From NCBI GenBank assembly GCA_964571695.1, contig CAZNDG010000035.1:1-30639 (forward strand): a stretch of DNA of 30,639 nt, in the 5' to 3' direction. The position numbers were made by a program, and so were the translations under genes. Shown here piece by piece: positions 28,678 to 30,639 of the stretch (position 1 is the stretch's first letter; each line of letters starts with the position of its first letter). Origin of the DNA: UBA8958 sp964571695 (GTDB lineage Bacteria > Desulfobacterota > Syntrophia > Syntrophales > UBA8958). The notes under the pieces were generated by a model. The model saw only the letters and a list, made by a program, of their open reading frames with translations. It did not search any database and was not told where the DNA came from.

Positions 28678-30639
28678 ATGAACAAGATCTATAAACTGAT
28701 ATGGTCTAAGAAAAAAGAGGCGTGGGTGGCCGTATCGGAAAAAGTCGCGGCGGGATGGTTTCGGCGGCCGATTGTTGTGGGCGCTTTGAGCATCGCCGTG
28801 TTGCTGGCAACGGGAGGGACGGCAAAAGCCATCGATCCTAACGCCCTTCCCACAGGCGGCCAGGTGGTCGCCGGCCAAGCTAATATCGCTCAGAGCGGCA
28901 ACGCCATGACCGTGAATCAGCAGACGGATAAAATGATCGCCAACTGGAACACCTTCAACATCGGCCAGAACGCCTCCGTGGCCTTCCAGCAGCCCGGGGC
29001 GTCAAGTGTGGCCTTGAACCGCATCCTCGATCAGAACCCCTCCCAGATATATGGTCGTCTCTCCGCCAACGGTCAGGTATTCCTCCTCAACCCCGCAGGC
29101 GTCTATTTCGGCCCTACAGCCCAGGTGGACGTGGGGGGGCTTGTCGCATCTTCATTGAGCCTCTCCAACGAGAACTTCCTTGCCGGCAAGTACCATTTCG
29201 AAAATACCGGCATCGCCGGGGCTGTGTCCAATATGGGCCAGATCCGGACCGCCGACGGCGGCTATGTCGCCTTCCTTTCTCCCAGAATAACCAATGAAGG
29301 AACCATCACCGCTCCCGGAGGAACCGTTACCCTTGCTGCCGGAGACAAGGTCAGCCTCGATTTTACCGGGGACAGGCTCGTAAACTTCACCGTGGATCAG
29401 GGCGCTATTGACGCCTTGATCGAGAACAGGGGACTTGTCAAGGCCGACGGCGGTCTCGTGAAGATGAACGCGAAGGCGGCGGATGAACTGATTCAGGCGG
29501 TGGTGAATAACGAAGGGATTATCGAGGCGAAGGGAATTGCCAATAAAGGCGGCCGGATCATCCTCGACGCCGACCAGGTCATCCAGTCAGGCAGCCTTGA
29601 CGTCTCCCATGAAAGCGGCGCGGCAGGCAGCATCGACATCGCCGCCACAGGCATGTTGATGAACACGGGCGGCATGAGCGCCACGGGACATACCGGCGGC
29701 AATATTTCCGTTTCCGGACGGGCGATTATCGAGGCGGGTTCGCTTGACGCCTCGGGCGCCGCCGCCGGGGGACATATCCATTTGAACGCCACGGAAAGCA
29801 TGGAACAGACGGCGGGTTCCCGGATCAGCGCGAATGCGACGCAAGGCCAGGCCGGAACGATTCGCGCCGAGGCCCAGGGCGGGGCCTACCTGTCAGGCGC
29901 CTACTCAGCAAGCGGCACGACCGGCGGCAATATTTCTATAACAGCGGACAGTCTGGTCCTTGCGGGAGCCACAGCTCATGCCGACGGCGCCACAGGCGGC
30001 GGCTTAATCCGCATCGGCGGCGGCTGGCAGGGCAACGATGCCGATCTGCCCAACGCCGCAACGACCACACTGATAAACGCCACGCTGACGGCCAACGCCA
30101 CGCAAAACGGCAACGGCGGCACGGTGGCGGTCTGGTCGGACGAAACCACCTATTATCATGGCCGGATCGAGGCCAAAGGCGGCTTAGTGGAAGGCGGCGG
30201 CGGCCGGGTAGAGGTCTCCAGCCGCAGCCTTCTGGGCTTCGGCGGAACTGTCGATGTGACGGCGCCGCATGGGCAAAACGGTTCCCTGCTCCTGGATCCC
30301 AAGAACATTGAAATCGTTGCTGCTTCTTCGTCGGCCTTCGACGTCATCCCCCTGACATACAGTAATCCACAAACCGGTGATCAGTACGGTTCAGGAAACG
30401 TGGTCGAGTTGAAGGACGGCGGCGCCTCACTCGGTAAACTCGTCGTGTCCTCTTACTTGGACAACACAGCCGCCTCGAATGCAGGCGCCGTGCGGCTCTA
30501 TAGCATAACCGACGGTGCCCTTCTTGCCACCCTGACCGGTTCCACCGCCAGCGACTGTGTGGGCTCGGACGGCGTCACTGCCCTTTCCAACGGCAATTAC
30601 GTGGTAAGATCCTCCTCCTGGGACAACGGCACGGCCGTC
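28678..30639 (+). CDS. Two-partner secretion exoprotein TpsA (filamentous haemagglutinin type), 3' end outside window
   Basis: An open frame of 654 codons that runs off the end. It starts with an extended signal peptide region (MNKIYKLIWSKKKEAWVAVSE) and a hydrophobic core ending TAKA. The TPS secretion domain follows: NWNTFNIGQNASVAFQQPG, then ALNRIL and QIYGRLSANGQVFLLNPAG, with NPAG in place of the usual NPNG, and VDVGGLVASSL. The rest is a Gly/Ala/Thr-rich beta-helix with repeats such as TGGNIS and GRIEAKGG. The last residues (ALSNGNYVVRSSSWDNG) look like the first of a repeat family seen in large adhesins. The partner transporter is at 23994. AAAGGA precedes the ATG. It is a surface adhesin or similar; the target is unknown. 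Confidence 0.92.
   Translation, partial: MNKIYKLIWSKKKEAWVAVSEKVAAGWFRRPIVVGALSIAVLLATGGTAKAIDPNALPTGGQVVAGQANIAQSGNAMTVNQQTDKMIANWNTFNIGQNASVAFQQPGASSVALNRILDQNPSQIYGRLSANGQVFLLNPAGVYFGPTAQVDVGGLVASSLSLSNENFLAGKYHFENTGIAGAVSNMGQIRTADGGYVAFLSPRITNEGTITAPGGTVTLAAGDKVSLDFTGDRLVNFTVDQGAIDALIENRGLVKADGGLVKMNAKAADELIQAVVNNEGIIEAKGIANKGGRIILDADQVIQSGSLDVSHESGAAGSIDIAATGMLMNTGGMSATGHTGGNISVSGRAIIEAGSLDASGAAAGGHIHLNATESMEQTAGSRISANATQGQAGTIRAEAQGGAYLSGAYSASGTTGGNISITADSLVLAGATAHADGATGGGLIRIGGGWQGNDADLPNAATTTLINATLTANATQNGNGGTVAVWSDETTYYHGRIEAKGGLVEGGGGRVEVSSRSLLGFGGTVDVTAPHGQNGSLLLDPKNIEIVAASSSAFDVIPLTYSNPQTGDQYGSGNVVELKDGGASLGKLVVSSYLDNTAASNAGAVRLYSITDGALLATLTGSTASDCVGSDGVTALSNGNYVVRSSSWDNGTAV

Overview
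The window looks like chromosomal DNA of a Gram-negative anaerobe, most likely a Desulfobacterota/Syntrophales-type bacterium. This is inferred from the mix of genes, not from a phylogenetic marker: outer-membrane beta-barrel proteins, a two-partner secretion system, a long-chain acyl-CoA synthetase, a biotin-dependent acyl-CoA carboxylase subunit, an FdnHI/HybA-like Fe-S/cytochrome b pair, a TRAP-type binding protein and groESL. The host DNA is GC-rich. One block of about 4.1 kb (8656-12790) is clearly AT-rich and foreign.

Layout. 1-6106: RRM RNA-binding protein, patatin/beta-barrel autotransporter-like phospholipase, convergent lipoprotein alpha/beta hydrolase, and a DEAD-box RNA helicase with an operator-like palindrome in its promoter. 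6146-8640: a free-standing biotin carrier domain protein, a 40-codon gene with its own promoter and terminator, and a biotin carboxylase fused to a second biotin carrier domain. 8648-12798: a mobile element with 20-bp perfect terminal inverted repeats, an 8-bp target duplication (GGAATTTG) and an IS1-like DDE transposase. It carries six further genes, including a Panacea-domain gene paired with a probable toxin and an HTH-P63C protein. It landed between the divergent biotin carboxylase and ketopantoate reductase genes. 12859-16339: ketopantoate reductase, a small helical protein, and a three-gene operon (CsoR/CstR-type repressor, periplasmic Fe-S protein, cytochrome b) behind a promoter that carries a G-tract palindrome. 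16362-18527: groES-groEL with promoter and terminator. 18677-23694: acyl-CoA synthetase, an orphan TRAP substrate-binding lipoprotein, and a membrane GAF/HD-GYP protein whose GYP motif reads GYT. 23994-30639: a two-partner secretion locus with transporter (TpsB), SapC-family protein, TPR-GT41 glycosyltransferase and an exoprotein (TpsA) that runs off the window.

The two most interesting units are the passenger-loaded IS1-type element and the secretion locus. The latter pairs a secreted exoprotein with an OGT-like GT41 enzyme, recalling the HMW1A/B/C arrangement of Haemophilus but with an added SapC gene. The CstR-like repressor, which lacks the copper-site histidine of CsoR, also deserves attention because its operator and operon can be read directly. 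No tRNA, rRNA or CRISPR array was seen.
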